NCBI GenBank assembly: GCA_016873715.1
Contig: VGWF01000014.1
Span: forward strand, 1-50,578
DNA from: Lentisphaerota bacterium
Lineage (GTDB): Bacteria > Verrucomicrobiota > Kiritimatiellia > PWTM01
Length of the DNA stretch: 50,578 nucleotides
Direction of reading: 5' to 3'
Positions within the stretch are counted from its first letter, which is position 1; each line of letters begins with the position of its first letter. This document shows positions 1 to 9,852 of the stretch, piece by piece. A model generated the notes under the pieces. It saw only the letters and a list, made by a program, of their open reading frames with translations, was not told where the DNA came from and searched no databases. The translations under genes were made by a program, and so were the position numbers.

Positions 1-2766
1 TTTTTCGGTCGCGCGCTTGCGCCGTCGGACGCGCTCCGCCTCACCGCGCCCGACGCCTCCGCCCCGGCGCCCTTCGTCCTCGCCTTCGACGCCGCGGTGG
101 AGTCGCTCCCGCATGCGCGTCCGGATGCCGCCGCGGCCGCCGCCGATCTTTGCGTCGCGACGGCGCGCACCCTCGACCCCCGCCTGCGCGCCGCCGCCCA
201 CCGGACGGCCTTCGACGCCGCACGCTTGCGCGGCGACCCGGCCGCCGCGGCCGCGGCGATCGAACCGCTGGTCGGGCTCGCCGGGCTCTCCGAAGCGCAG
301 CGGACCGCCGCGGCGGACTCGCTGCTCGGGCTGGTTCGATCCGAGCCGGGCGCCCTTCCTCCCCGCCTGCTGGAGCGCGCTGCGGCACTGCCCGGAGCGA
401 CCCCGGCCGACCGGCTCAACGTCCTGATGATCCTCGCGCAGACCGCCGCCGCCGGGCGCGGCGACGGGGCGCGGACGCGGTACAACGAGATCCTCGCGAT
501 CCCGGGCCTCGCCCAACCGTACACCGCCATCGCGAAGCTCGCGCTCGCGCGGCTGGCGATGGAATCCGGCGACGCCCCGGCGGCCGGCCCGCTTCTCTCG
601 AGCGTCGCGGACGACGCCACGGCGCTGGAGGCCCACCGCGACGACGCGCGCCGGGCCCTGGAGTTCCTGCGCGACCCCGGGGCCGCCAGCCGCCCCCGGC
701 TCCGGCCCGTCCCCGTGCGGCCGGCGTCCGCGGCGGCGTTTCACGTCGCGCCCGGCGGCGACGATGCCAATCCCGGCACCCGGGAGAAGCCCTTCGCGTC
801 GCTCGTGCGCGCCCGGGATGCGATCCGCGCCCTTCGCGCGGGCGGCCCGCTCCCCACCGGCGGCGTGACGGTGGCGATCGCCCCCGGGCGGTACGCGGTC
901 TCCCGCGCGCTGGAGCTGACGGCCGCGGACTCCGGCGCCCCGGGCGCCCCCATCGTCTACCGCGCCGCCGACCCCGCGCGTCCGCCGGTGTTCGACGGAG
1001 GCGCGCGTCTGTCCGGCTTCCGCCCGGTCGCCGACGCCGCGCTGCGCGAGCGCCTCGATCCCGCGGTCCGGGACCAGGTCGTCGAACTGGATCTCCGCGC
1101 CCACGGCATCACGAATCTCCCGCCGATGATCCTCGGCGGCTACGCCTCCGGCGGCGGATTCCAGACACGGCCAACGCCGGAGCTCTTCTTCAACGGCGCC
1201 GCGCTGCCCCGCGCCCGCTGGCCGAACCTCGGCTTCGAGAACGTCGTCGAGGTCCACGGCGCCACCCCGAAGAACGAGCACGGCCACCACGGCTGCGTCG
1301 AGGGCGCGATCTCGTATGCCGGCGACCGGCCCGCGCGCTGGACGGCCGAGCCGGCCGGGTTCCTCTACGGCTACTGGTTCCACACGTGGGCGGACTCGTA
1401 CGAGCCGATCGAGTCGATCGACCCGGCGACGCGGCGCATCGCACTGCGGAAGCCGTGGCATCACTACGGCTTCCGGCCCGGCGGCGCGTGGTACGGCGTC
1501 AACCTTGCGTGCGAGATCGACCGGCCCGGCGAGTGGAGCCTCGACCCCGCCGGGCTGAAGCTGCGCTTCCTGCCGCCCTCCCCGGTCGACGGCGCCGAAA
1601 TCGTGCTCTCGCGCTTCGAGGGCCCGATGCTGAGCGCCGAGGGGATCGCCCATGTCGCGTTCGAGCATCTCGTCTTCCAGTACGGCGCCGCCGACGCCCT
1701 GGCGGTGTCGCGCGCGACGAACGTCCTGGTGGCCGGCTGCACGATCCGCCACTTCGCGGGTGACGCGATGCGGATGGACGGCCTTTCCAACGCCGTCCGC
1801 TCCTGCGACATCTCCGACATGGGCCGCGGGGGCATCTCGCTCTCGGGCGGGAGCCGGAAGACCCTTTCGCCGGGCGGCAACGCGGTCGAGAACTGCCACA
1901 TCCACCACCTCTCGCGGCTGCATCCGACCTACACGCCGGCCGTGCTGCTCAACGGCGTCGGCAACCGCATCGCGCACTGCCTGGTCCACGACGTCGCCAG
2001 CAGCGCGTTCCGGATCGGCGGCGACCACCACCTCGTCGAGCGGAACGAGGTCTTCGACGTCGTCGTCGAGTCCGACGACCAGGGCGGGATCGACATGTGG
2101 GGCAACGCGACCTACCGCGGGAACGTGTTCCTTCACAACTACTGGCACCACATCGGCGACCGCGCGGGATCCGACGCCACGGCGCGTGTCGGACGCGCGG
2201 CCATCCGCCTCGACGACGCGATCTCGGGCGTCGTGATCCACGGCAACATCTTCCATCGCTGCGGCGCGGGAACCGGCTGGTTCGGCGCGGTGCAGATCCA
2301 CGGCGGCAAGGACAACCAGATCGACGGCAACATCGTCTCGCACGGTCCCGCCGCCGTCAGCCTCTCCCCCTGGGGCGAGGCGAAGTGGCGCGAGTTCACG
2401 AAGGACGCCCTCGCCAACCGCGAGATCGACGCCGCCCTCCACACCGCGCGTTTCCCGGCGCTGACGCGGCTCCTGGAGGGCATCAACGCCAACCACATCG
2501 GGCGCAACTACCTGATCGCGTGCGACCGCCTGACCCACCGCCCGCCGGGCCCGAACGAGCTCGCCACCAACCTGTCCGTTGCCGCCGACGCCACGCCGTT
2601 TGTCGATGCCGCGCGCGGCGATTTCCGGCTCAAGCCCGGCGCACGACCGCCGCCGTGCCTCGGCCCCGCCCCGATTCCGTTCGAGTCGATCGGCCTGCAG
2701 CGCGACACGTTCCGCGCGGCGGTGCCGACGGACCTCATCCGGAACGCGAGGACGCGCGTTCCATGA
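1..2766 (+). CDS. Right-handed parallel beta-helix protein, 5' end outside the window
   Basis: The reading frame is open from the first base, so the true start lies upstream; a GTG at 97 is only an internal possibility. The first ~240 visible residues are Ala/Leu-rich and helical, TPR-like. From about residue 246 the protein reads FHVAPGGDDANPGTREKPF, the usual entry into secreted pectate-lyase-like beta-helix domains, followed by ELFFNGAALPRARWPN and many short strand-turn repeats with NxI/V and HGN steps to about residue 830. This layout resembles glycoside-hydrolase-like beta-helix proteins (for example GH141) of polysaccharide-degrading PVC bacteria; family assignment and substrate are inferred. 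The stop overlaps the ATG of the next gene (ATGA), suggesting coupled expression with the FAD oxidoreductase. Confidence 0.85.
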   Translation, partial: FFGRALAPSDALRLTAPDASAPAPFVLAFDAAVESLPHARPDAAAAAADLCVATARTLDPRLRAAAHRTAFDAARLRGDPAAAAAAIEPLVGLAGLSEAQRTAAADSLLGLVRSEPGALPPRLLERAAALPGATPADRLNVLMILAQTAAAGRGDGARTRYNEILAIPGLAQPYTAIAKLALARLAMESGDAPAAGPLLSSVADDATALEAHRDDARRALEFLRDPGAASRPRLRPVPVRPASAAAFHVAPGGDDANPGTREKPFASLVRARDAIRALRAGGPLPTGGVTVAIAPGRYAVSRALELTAADSGAPGAPIVYRAADPARPPVFDGGARLSGFRPVADAALRERLDPAVRDQVVELDLRAHGITNLPPMILGGYASGGGFQTRPTPELFFNGAALPRARWPNLGFENVVEVHGATPKNEHGHHGCVEGAISYAGDRPARWTAEPAGFLYGYWFHTWADSYEPIESIDPATRRIALRKPWHHYGFRPGGAWYGVNLACEIDRPGEWSLDPAGLKLRFLPPSPVDGAEIVLSRFEGPMLSAEGIAHVAFEHLVFQYGAADALAVSRATNVLVAGCTIRHFAGDAMRMDGLSNAVRSCDISDMGRGGISLSGGSRKTLSPGGNAVENCHIHHLSRLHPTYTPAVLLNGVGNRIAHCLVHDVASSAFRIGGDHHLVERNEVFDVVVESDDQGGIDMWGNATYRGNVFLHNYWHHIGDRAGSDATARVGRAAIRLDDAISGVVIHGNIFHRCGAGTGWFGAVQIHGGKDNQIDGNIVSHGPAAVSLSPWGEAKWREFTKDALANREIDAALHTARFPALTRLLEGINANHIGRNYLIACDRLTHRPPGPNELATNLSVAADATPFVDAARGDFRLKPGARPPPCLGPAPIPFESIGLQRDTFRAAVPTDLIRNARTRVP

Positions 2767-4193
2767 CCCGCCCCACGCACACGGTTCACCCCACACGCCG
2801 CGGCTTCCTTTCGGCGTCGCTCGGCGCCGCCGCCGGTCTCGCGGCACCGCGGGGCGGCGCGGCGCCCGCGGCCGGCCCCGGTCCCGGCTTCCGCGAACCG
2901 GCGCGCGATCTCGTGCTGCGCGGCGACGCCGATGTGATCGTCTGCGGCGGCGGCCCCGCAGGCACGGCCGCCGCGCTCGCCGCGGCGCGATACGGCGCGA
3001 GGGTCCGGCTCTTCGAGCTGCAGGGCTCCCTCGGCGGCGTCTGGACCTCCGGGCTTCTGACCTTCATCTTCGACTTCGACAAGCCCGGGCTGACCCGGGA
3101 GTTGGCGGCGAGACTCGACGCCCGGGCCGCGCGCACCGTGGTCCGTCCGAGCCAGTTCGTCTACCACCCCGAGGCCATGAAGCGCCTTCTCGAGGAGCTC
3201 TGCCTCGAGGCGGGCGTGGACATCCACCTCCAGTGCCCGGTCGTCGCGGCCCATCGCGAGGACCGCCGGCTCACGACGATCGTGACGGAGTCCAAGTCCG
3301 GCCGCGAGGCGTGGCGCGCGCCGGTCTTCGTCGATGCGACGGGCGACGGCGACCTCGGAGCCCTGGCCGGCTGCGCGTACGACATCGGGCGCGGCGGCGA
3401 CGCCTGCGAGTGCCAGCCGATGACCCTCAATGCGGCGGTGGTCGCGAAGGACGCCGCGCGCCTGAAGGACTTCATCTCGTTCCAGGGCGGCTCGTCGATC
3501 CACATCCCCGCCGTGATGAGGTTCCGCGAGGAGCTCCAACGCGCGGGCGTGGAGACCTCGTACGGCCACCCCACCCTCTTCCAGGCGCGCGGAAACCTGC
3601 TGACGTTCATGATCAACCACGAGTACGGCGTGCGGCCGGACGACGAGCGGCAGGTGACGGCGGCGACGTTGCGCGCGCGCGCGGAGGTCCACCGCATCGC
3701 GGCGGCGCTCCGCGCCCTCGGCGGCGCGTGGGAGGACTTCCAGGTCGTGGCGACCGCGGAACAGATCGGCGTGCGCGACGGACGGCGCATCCGGGGCCGC
3801 TTCCGCGTCACGCGCGACGATCTCGCGGCCGGGGCGCGGCACGCGGACGGCGTCGCGCGGGTGACCTTCCCGGTCGACATCCACGCGACCTCGCGGGAGA
3901 AGAACGACACGGAGCCCATCTCGCACGGCGACCTGCAGTTCAAACCCTACGACATCCCGCTGCGGGCGCTGGTCGCGGGCGACGTCGACGGGCTCCTGAC
4001 CGCCGGGCGCTGCATCAGCGGCGACTTCATGGCCCATGCGAGCTACCGCGTCACCGGCAACTCCGTCGCGACCGGCGAGGCCGCCGGGGCGGTCGCCGCC
4101 CTGGCCGCGGCGTCCGGCAGGCCGCCGCACGAGATCGCGTGGGCCGATGCCGAGGCGGCGCTGCGCAAGGCGGGATTGCGGGGCTCACCGTGA
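2763..4193 (+). CDS. Tat-exported FAD-dependent oxidoreductase
   Basis: 476 residues. The N-terminus carries a twin-arginine signal (TRRGFLSASLG, residues 11-21) followed by an Ala-rich stretch. The FAD-binding Rossmann motif VIVCGGGPAGTAAALAAARYG lies near residues 58-78, an acidic residue ends the second strand (LFELQG), a VFVDATGDGDLGALAG segment lies mid-protein, and the C-terminus has LTAGRCISGDFMAHASYR. This is the layout of the FAD_oxidored family that is abundant in Verrucomicrobia and Planctomycetes and often sits beside carbohydrate-degradation genes. The start is fixed by the 4-nt overlap with the beta-helix gene. Substrate unknown; a role in oxidising or processing sugars outside the cytoplasm is inference from the export signal and neighbour. 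Confidence 0.88.
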   Translation: MTRPTHTVHPTRRGFLSASLGAAAGLAAPRGGAAPAAGPGPGFREPARDLVLRGDADVIVCGGGPAGTAAALAAARYGARVRLFELQGSLGGVWTSGLLTFIFDFDKPGLTRELAARLDARAARTVVRPSQFVYHPEAMKRLLEELCLEAGVDIHLQCPVVAAHREDRRLTTIVTESKSGREAWRAPVFVDATGDGDLGALAGCAYDIGRGGDACECQPMTLNAAVVAKDAARLKDFISFQGGSSIHIPAVMRFREELQRAGVETSYGHPTLFQARGNLLTFMINHEYGVRPDDERQVTAATLRARAEVHRIAAALRALGGAWEDFQVVATAEQIGVRDGRRIRGRFRVTRDDLAAGARHADGVARVTFPVDIHATSREKNDTEPISHGDLQFKPYDIPLRALVAGDVDGLLTAGRCISGDFMAHASYRVTGNSVATGEAAGAVAALAAASGRPPHEIAWADAEAALRKAGLRGSP

Positions 4194-4273
4194 CCTGCAC
4201 GGGCGAGCGATGGCGAGCCCGAACGTCGGACCCGATGCGCACGGGCAGCCTCGCATAGCGAGGCCCTCCATCG

Positions 4274-5164
4274 TCACAACCACGGCGGACGCGGGGCGGG
4301 CCGGGTGGCGTCGAGACGGCCCGAGTCCAGCAAGGCATCGAGCGACGCGAGCAGCACCGCGCGGTCGCGCGGGAAGCGGGCCTCGACCGGCAGCACGTTC
4401 GACACGTGGTTCGCCCGGAAGACGGTTCCCTCGAGGGTGAGCGCCGCCGCGAGGTCGCGCAGTTCGCGCACCGCCTCGAACTCCGAGAGCCGGCGGAAGG
4501 CGCCCTCCTCCTCCCATCGCGCCAGCGGCGTGCCCGGAACCGGGATGACCCGCAGGGCCGAGAGAAGGCGCGGCTGCATGCGGTTGAGGGCCTCCGCCGT
4601 CGCGCGTGCATGGGCCGCACTGCCGTCCGGTCCGCCCAGACCGAGCAGGACAATCACCGACATCTTGAGCCCGGCCTCGCGGGCGAGCCGCCCCGCCTCG
4701 ACCATTCCGTCGACCGTCTCGGCCTTTCCCATCCGGCGAAGGACGGCCGGGTCGCCGCTCTCCAGCCCCATGTAGAGCGTGTCCAGCCGGCGCGCCCGGA
4801 GCGAGGCGAGTCCCTCGCGGCCGAGCGCCAGGATCGACGAACCGTTGGCGTAGCTGTTCACCCGGGCCAGCGCGGGGAAGGCGGCTGCGAGTTCGCCGAG
4901 AACGGCGGCGAGCCGGTCGAACCCCAGGCGGAGGGCATCGCCGTCCGCGAGGAAGACGCGGCGCGCGCCGGGCTGTTCGCGGGCGGCGGCGCGGATCTCC
5001 GCCGAGACGTCGGCCGCATCCCGGGGGCGGTACGGGCCGGACCGGTACATGCCGCAGAAGGCGCAGGCCGGATGCGGGCAGCCGAAGGCGACGCGGACGA
5101 TGACGCTCTCCGCCTCGGCGGGAGGCCGGAAGAGCGGCGGTGGGTCGTTGCGGAGGAGGCTCAC
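4274..5164 (-). CDS. Radical SAM protein
   Basis: 296 residues from GTG at 5164, which overlaps the sulfatase stop (GTGA). Reading further upstream would run into the sulfatase gene. The cluster motif is [13 protein letters not shown]: Cys-x4-Cys-x2-Cys, a spacing I associate with a COG1032-like Fe-S oxidoreductase group rather than the canonical Cx3Cx2C. Downstream are the SAM-binding strand regions [27 protein letters not shown] and [11 protein letters not shown] typical of the partial TIM barrel. No extra B12-binding or SPASM-type Cys-rich domain is visible. The reaction is unknown. The overlap with a sulfatase invites the idea of a sulfatase-maturing enzyme, but the sequence lacks the auxiliary Cys clusters of anSMEs, so I do not call it that. 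Confidence 0.82.
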   Translation of the reverse strand: MSLLRNDPPPLFRPPAEAESVIVRVAFGCPHPACAFCGMYRSGPYRPRDAADVSAEIRAAAREQPGARRVFLADGDALRLGFDRLAAVLGELAAAFPALARVNSYANGSSILALGREGLASLRARRLDTLYMGLESGDPAVLRRMGKAETVDGMVEAGRLAREAGLKMSVIVLLGLGGPDGSAAHARATAEALNRMQPRLLSALRVIPVPGTPLARWEEEGAFRRLSEFEAVRELRDLAAALTLEGTVFRANHVSNVLPVEARFPRDRAVLLASLDALLDSGRLDATRPAPRPPWL

Positions 5165-6804
5165 CGCGGTGCCGGCTTCTGCGCGCCCTGTCCCTTTCGG
5201 GCGCCCGGGGCGGGCCCGTCGGTGAACGGCGTCCGCTCGAACGTCATGCCGTCGCCGGTCACGCGAGGGTCGCCCGTCTCGGTCAGCACCTTCATCAGGC
5301 GGTCCGCGAGATCCTTCTTCGCCGCCGCATAGGCCGGGTCGTCCGCGACATTCCGGGCCTGGTCGGGGTCCTTCCGCAGATCGTACAGCTCCTCCGCCGG
5401 GCGCTTTCCGAACGCGAAGTCGTAGTGCCATTTCCACGCCGCCTCGTTGCGAACGCCGACGAGCCACGCCTTGGTGGGGCTGGCATCCATGTCGGCAAAT
5501 GCGATCCGGGTGTTGTGCTCGAGTTCCGTGACGGACGGCGCGCCATCGGCGGTCACGGCCAGAGGATCGCCCATCGGCCAGCGGTCGGGCCTGAAGTTGC
5601 GGATGTAGAGGTGCTCCGCGGTGCGGAACGAGCGGTGCGGGTAGCCGACGAACCCCTCGCGGGCATTCTCAACGTGGCGTTCGCGGCCGGTGACGACCCA
5701 GGTACGGGCCGGGTCGACCTGGCCGGACTTGTCCGACGTCAGCACGGGCCACAGGCTGCGTCCGGTCATCACCTCCGGCGGCTTCACCCCGCCGGCCTCG
5801 AGGAACGTCGGCGCGAGATCCATGAGGTTGGCGAAGTCGTCCACGATGCGACCGCCCCTGCCCCCCGGAACCCTGGCGAGCAGGGCCACGCCCGTGCCGA
5901 AGCCGTAGAGATTGCATTTGCCGCCCGGCATGCCCGGCATGCCGTGATCGCCGCTGGCGACCACGAGGGTGTTGTCCAGTTCGCCGGCCGCCTCGATCAT
6001 CTTCAGGACGGCACCCACGCCGGCATCCCAGGCCTGGATCTCGCCGGCGTAGTCGGCGAAGTCCTCCCGGACCTCCGGAACGTCGGGCATGAACGCGGGC
6101 AGCCGTCCCTTGAAGGCGTCGGGGTCGATGCCCCACAGGGCCTTCCCGGAACCCTTCTCCCATTCGCGGTGCGTGAGGGTGGGTCCGAACCAGTAGCAGA
6201 ACGGCTGGCCCGGTTTCCGGTCGGCGAGGAACGCGGCGAAGTTCCCGCGGACCTGGTCGAGCATCCGGGTCTTCGCCGCCTCGAACGTCATGCCGTCGCG
6301 GATCATCTTCGTCGCATTCTCGGAGAAGTTGTTGTAGTCGGAGCCGGCCTTCTCGTACTCGTGGTCGCGGCCGCCGAAGGGGGCGTCGTTGGGCGTGCCC
6401 GGACTCCACACCTTGTAGGTCTGGCCGATGTGGTAGCCCGCGTCGCGGAGCAGCAGCGGGAAGGAGGGGATGGCGGGATCCCACACGGCGCCGACGAGGA
6501 TGGCGCCGCGGCCGGTGCGGTAGAAGTACTGGCCGGAGAGAAGCGAACTGCGGCAGGGTGTGCAGCTCGGGGCGGTCACGAAGGCATGGCGGAAGAGAAC
6601 CCCCTCCCGCGCGATGCGGTCGAGCGCCGGCGTCTTCACGACGTCGCTGGGCGACGGCCTCCCGTCGATACCGGCATAGCAGCCGGCGTAGCGTCCCCAG
6701 TCGTCGGCGAAGCAGAACAGGATGTTCGGGCGGCGGGCCTCCGCGGCGGCGGCGGACGACGCGATGGCCGCCAGGGCGAGCGTCAGGATGGCGATCGGCT
6801 TCAT
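5161..6804 (-). CDS. Secreted S1-family sulfatase (arylsulfatase type)
   Basis: 547 residues, starting at an ATG preceded by AAGGAGC about seven bases upstream. A Sec signal ([21 protein letters not shown]) precedes the sulfatase core [18 protein letters not shown], which supplies the first metal ligands (ADD). The formylglycine motif is [11 protein letters not shown]: the first Cys would be oxidised to formylglycine, and the usual Ser of CxPSR is Cys. [11 protein letters not shown] gives the second metal-binding segment, and [18 protein letters not shown] is the conserved C-terminal sulfatase signature. It probably removes sulfate from a sulfated polysaccharide in the periplasm. The neighbouring phosphoesterase is on the same strand 30 bp upstream; the radical SAM gene overlaps its stop. 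Confidence 0.92.
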   Translation of the reverse strand: MKPIAILTLALAAIASSAAAAEARRPNILFCFADDWGRYAGCYAGIDGRPSPSDVVKTPALDRIAREGVLFRHAFVTAPSCTPCRSSLLSGQYFYRTGRGAILVGAVWDPAIPSFPLLLRDAGYHIGQTYKVWSPGTPNDAPFGGRDHEYEKAGSDYNNFSENATKMIRDGMTFEAAKTRMLDQVRGNFAAFLADRKPGQPFCYWFGPTLTHREWEKGSGKALWGIDPDAFKGRLPAFMPDVPEVREDFADYAGEIQAWDAGVGAVLKMIEAAGELDNTLVVASGDHGMPGMPGGKCNLYGFGTGVALLARVPGGRGGRIVDDFANLMDLAPTFLEAGGVKPPEVMTGRSLWPVLTSDKSGQVDPARTWVVTGRERHVENAREGFVGYPHRSFRTAEHLYIRNFRPDRWPMGDPLAVTADGAPSVTELEHNTRIAFADMDASPTKAWLVGVRNEAAWKWHYDFAFGKRPAEELYDLRKDPDQARNVADDPAYAAAKKDLADRLMKVLTETGDPRVTGDGMTFERTPFTDGPAPGARKGQGAQKPAPR

Positions 6805-6833
6805 GGGTGCTCCTTCGTGGGGTTCCGTTTCCA

Positions 6834-8375
6834 TCAGGCGCCGTCGTCGCGGGCGGCCGGTCCGGAGGCCGGCCGAAGGGTGACGCCGCGCAGGTTGATC
6901 ACGCCGCCGCGGGGCTTGCCGTCCGGGCGGACCTCCACGACGGCCAGCCCGGCCGGCAGCCGGATGCGGCCGACCGTCACATTGGTGAACGCATGCCAGG
7001 AGCCGGTGCCCTTCATCGTGACCGTCACGCGCTCGCGGCCCGCGGCGACGAGCATCGTTCCGCCCTCGTTCTTCGGGTCCAGGGCGTACGTGAACTCGAC
7101 CTCGTACTCGCCGGCGCGGCGCGGACGGATCCGCCAGAGGAGGTAGTCGTTCGGATCGGACCAGTACCCGATGCTGGTGACCCCGTCGATGACCTCGGGC
7201 CGGAACTTCTTGCCGTAGCGCTCGGCCTTGTCCGCAGGGAGCGTCATGACGGAGAGCGCGTCGAGAACGCCCTGCCTGGCGGCCTCGCGCTGCTGCTCGA
7301 CCGCGGGATCCACCGGCGCCGGGGCGGGCGGCGCGACGGCGGCGGTGGCCTCCGCCGCGGGGGCCTCGCGGCTCCGCATCCCGTGACGGATCGCCGCCGC
7401 CCCGGCGGTCAGCAGTCCGACCCCCGCCAGGACGACGGCCGCGCGGACGGCGGGACTGCGCAGGCGGCGCGGTGAGGGGCGGACATCCGCGGCGGCGGGG
7501 CCCGCCGATCCCGCATCCGACGGCGCGGCAAGACCGGCGAGCGCACTGCGTCGGACCCGGATGCGCGGGCGCTCGGCGATCCTCTGCACCTTGACGAGGG
7601 CAACCTTGGTCGCCGTCATCGCCTCGTCCTTCGCCCTCAGGATGCCGTCGGGACCGCGGACGCGGCAGAAGAGCGGGATCTCCAGTTCGGGATACCGCCG
7701 GACCGAGGCGAGACAGGCCTCGGTGTCGAAGGCGATCTGCCGCAACTCGACCCGTCCGGCGGCGGCATCGAAGATCGCGTAGCTGGCCCGGTCCGAGCCG
7801 TCGCGAGGGTCGCCGACGGACCCGACGTTGACCAGGTAGCGGCTTCCCGCGGCCGCGACGAGATCCGCTCGGCGGTCCTCGATCACCGACCCGTCCGGTC
7901 CGAGGATGAAGGATCCCGGGACGTGGGTGTGTCCGAGGAAGATGAAGCGGGCGTCGGCGGCGCGGAAGCACGCGAGGGCGTCGTCGCTCTCCTCGACGTA
8001 GCCGTAGTCCTCCGGCGCGGGCGTCTCGGCGTGGACGAAGAGTGCGTCCTCCCCCTCCATCATCAGCGGGGTCGAGGCGAAGAGCGAAACCGAATGATCG
8101 TCGAGCTGGGCGCGGGTCCATTCGGCCGAGCGTCGCGCACCGGCGCGGAAGCGGGCGATGTCGATCCGTCCGACCATCGCGGCGTCGTGGTTTCCCAGCA
8201 CGAAGTTCGAGCAGCAGGCGCGCACGTCCCGAAGCACGCGCGCGGGATCGGGGCCGTAGCCGACCACGTCGCCGAGGCACACGACCGCGTCCACCCCGGC
8301 CGCGAGGAAGTCCTCCCGCACGGCGGTCCAGGCCTGCCAGTTGCCATGGATGTCCGAGACGATCGCGTACCGCAC
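6834..8375 (-). CDS. Membrane-anchored metallophosphoesterase with extracytoplasmic sugar-binding-like domain
   Basis: 513 residues. Residues 1-240 form a calcineurin-like/YfcE-type phosphoesterase with every metal motif: DIHGN (D8, H10), GDVVGYG (D36), GNHD (61-64), HAET and GHTH. A basic linker is followed by one transmembrane segment near residues 312-332 ([20 protein letters not shown]), a Pro/Ala-rich spacer, and a final domain from about 350 that reads [44 protein letters not shown] and [12 protein letters not shown]. That tail matches the beta-sandwich (CBM-like) repeats found at the ends of PVC sulfatases and glycosidases. The topology would be enzyme inside and sensor outside. No signal peptide. 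Function unknown; a link between sugar sensing and a cytoplasmic phosphoesterase is inference. Confidence 0.8.
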   Translation of the reverse strand: MRYAIVSDIHGNWQAWTAVREDFLAAGVDAVVCLGDVVGYGPDPARVLRDVRACCSNFVLGNHDAAMVGRIDIARFRAGARRSAEWTRAQLDDHSVSLFASTPLMMEGEDALFVHAETPAPEDYGYVEESDDALACFRAADARFIFLGHTHVPGSFILGPDGSVIEDRRADLVAAAGSRYLVNVGSVGDPRDGSDRASYAIFDAAAGRVELRQIAFDTEACLASVRRYPELEIPLFCRVRGPDGILRAKDEAMTATKVALVKVQRIAERPRIRVRRSALAGLAAPSDAGSAGPAAADVRPSPRRLRSPAVRAAVVLAGVGLLTAGAAAIRHGMRSREAPAAEATAAVAPPAPAPVDPAVEQQREAARQGVLDALSVMTLPADKAERYGKKFRPEVIDGVTSIGYWSDPNDYLLWRIRPRRAGEYEVEFTYALDPKNEGGTMLVAAGRERVTVTMKGTGSWHAFTNVTVGRIRLPAGLAVVEVRPDGKPRGGVINLRGVTLRPASGPAARDDGA

Positions 8376-8628
8376 GACTCACCCCCGCGCGCCGGGCACC
8401 CGGCGACGCGTCGGATTGATCCTAACGGATCGAAGGCCGCTTGCCACGCATTCCTTCGCGGCCTCGGCCCCGGGAGGCGCATCGCCGGTCCGGTGCAGCG
8501 ATGACGAGGATGCTCGCACGGGTTTGCCGTTCGGCCGGCCGTTCGATGGGTCCCGGTCGCCATGCGGACTCGAGAGGCGCCCGCAGGATCAGGTGCATGA
8601 ACCGCGGATGCGCCCCGACCCGGGTACC

Positions 8629-8646
8629 GCGGCCCCGCACGGCCGC
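8629..8646 (-). terminator. Stem-loop directly after ftsZ
   Basis: GCGGCC and GGCCGC pair perfectly around a 6-nt loop, and the stem ends at the base next to the ftsZ stop codon. There is no T-run after it, so it would be a weak or factor-assisted terminator, or simply an RNA-stabilising hairpin. Confidence 0.35.
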
Positions 8647-9849
8647 TCAGGCGCCGGAGCCGACGCGCGAGAGCCGCACGCCGCGGCGCACGAAGGTGGG
8701 CACATCCAGGTCGACGCCGTCGTGAAGGGTCGGCTGCACGTCGCGGAAGCGGCCCTTGGAGATGCTGTCCAGCGTGAGTTCCGCCTGCACGGCGCGCCCC
8801 GAACGGCCGCGGCGCGCCGGCTTCGCCGCCGCCTCCTCGGCCCCGTCGGCCGGCGGCGTCTCGGCCGGCAACGCGGCGGGCTCCGGCGCCACGGCGTCCG
8901 GCACGCGCTCCTCGGCCTCGGTCAGCAGGAGGCTGACGCACAGCCGCCCCTCCATCGCGGCATCGAGCGCGGTCCCGACGTGGAGGTGGACATCCGGCCG
9001 GGCCTGGGCGGTCAGTTCGCCCATGACCTTCTGCAGTTCCGTCAGCTTGAGATCGCTTCCGCCCGAGATCCCGATCAGCAGGCCCCGGGCCGCGGGCAGG
9101 AGCGAGCCGTGGTCGAGCATCGGGGACCCGAGCAACTCCTCGATCACCGTCGCCGCGCGCTCGGGACCGCTCGCCTCGGCGGAGGCCAGCGCGAGCGTGC
9201 CGCCGGTCTGCTGGACGAGCTGGCGGAGGTCGGCGAAGTCGAGCTTAAGCAGCCCGGGCTCCGCGACGAGCTTCCAGAGCGTCCGCAACGCGCCGCCGAC
9301 CAGGTGATCGATCATCCGGAACGCGGTCTCGACCTGCGCCCCCTCATCGACCCACTCGATCACCCGCTGGTTGGGGAAGACGACGACGGCATCCGCCGAC
9401 TGCCGGAGGTGCTTGAGCCCCTCCTCCGCGCGCATGCGCCGCTTGGATCCCTCGAAGAAGAAGGGCAGCGTGGCGACCGCCAGGACGAGGGCGCCCGCAT
9501 CCCGCGCGGCCGCGCAGACCCGGGGCGCGGCGCCGGAGCCCGTACCGCCGCCCAGTCCCGCGACGACGATCGCGAGGTCGACCCCGTCGAACCGGGCCCG
9601 GATCTCCTCCTGCGCGGTCTCCGCGGCGCGCAGGCCGATCTCGGGATCGCCGCCGGTGCCGAGGCCGTGCGTCAGGGTGCCGCCGATGGCCAGTTGCCGC
9701 TCGACGCCGCACCCGGAGAGGACGACCTGCGAGGTGTGGATCGCCAGCATCTCGGGCGAATCCGTCCAGGCCGCGCGGAGGCCGGCGAGCGTGTTGCAGC
9801 CCGCGCCGCCGACGCCCGCCAGAAGAACCTGGTAGCGGTCGCCCACCAT
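8647..9849 (-). CDS. ftsZ: Cell division protein FtsZ, divergent
   Basis: 400 residues. It has the tubulin-type nucleotide pocket (GVGGAGCNTLAG near residue 12; GLGGGTGSGAAP near 100), which polymerises with GTP at the division site. It ends in a low-complexity linker and DLDVPTFVRRGVRL, the conserved C-terminal peptide that binds FtsA. Oddities: the usual NTD after the second strand is HTS here, and the catalytic T7 loop is KLDFADLR instead of NxDFADV, so the Asn is Lys while both Asp are kept. Loss of the T7 Asn is unusual because this loop completes the GTPase site of the neighbouring subunit. It lies 3 bp after ftsA, the last gene of the division block. Confidence 0.95.
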   Translation of the reverse strand: MVGDRYQVLLAGVGGAGCNTLAGLRAAWTDSPEMLAIHTSQVVLSGCGVERQLAIGGTLTHGLGTGGDPEIGLRAAETAQEEIRARFDGVDLAIVVAGLGGGTGSGAAPRVCAAARDAGALVLAVATLPFFFEGSKRRMRAEEGLKHLRQSADAVVVFPNQRVIEWVDEGAQVETAFRMIDHLVGGALRTLWKLVAEPGLLKLDFADLRQLVQQTGGTLALASAEASGPERAATVIEELLGSPMLDHGSLLPAARGLLIGISGGSDLKLTELQKVMGELTAQARPDVHLHVGTALDAAMEGRLCVSLLLTEAEERVPDAVAPEPAALPAETPPADGAEEAAAKPARRGRSGRAVQAELTLDSISKGRFRDVQPTLHDGVDLDVPTFVRRGVRLSRVGSGA

Positions 9850-9852
9850 GGC

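Noticed and set aside
5050-5085. Non-canonical Cx4Cx2C spacing in the radical SAM protein as a novelty
   Set aside because: I recall the same spacing (GCxxNxCxFCxMY) from a radical SAM subgroup, so it is probably normal for the family.
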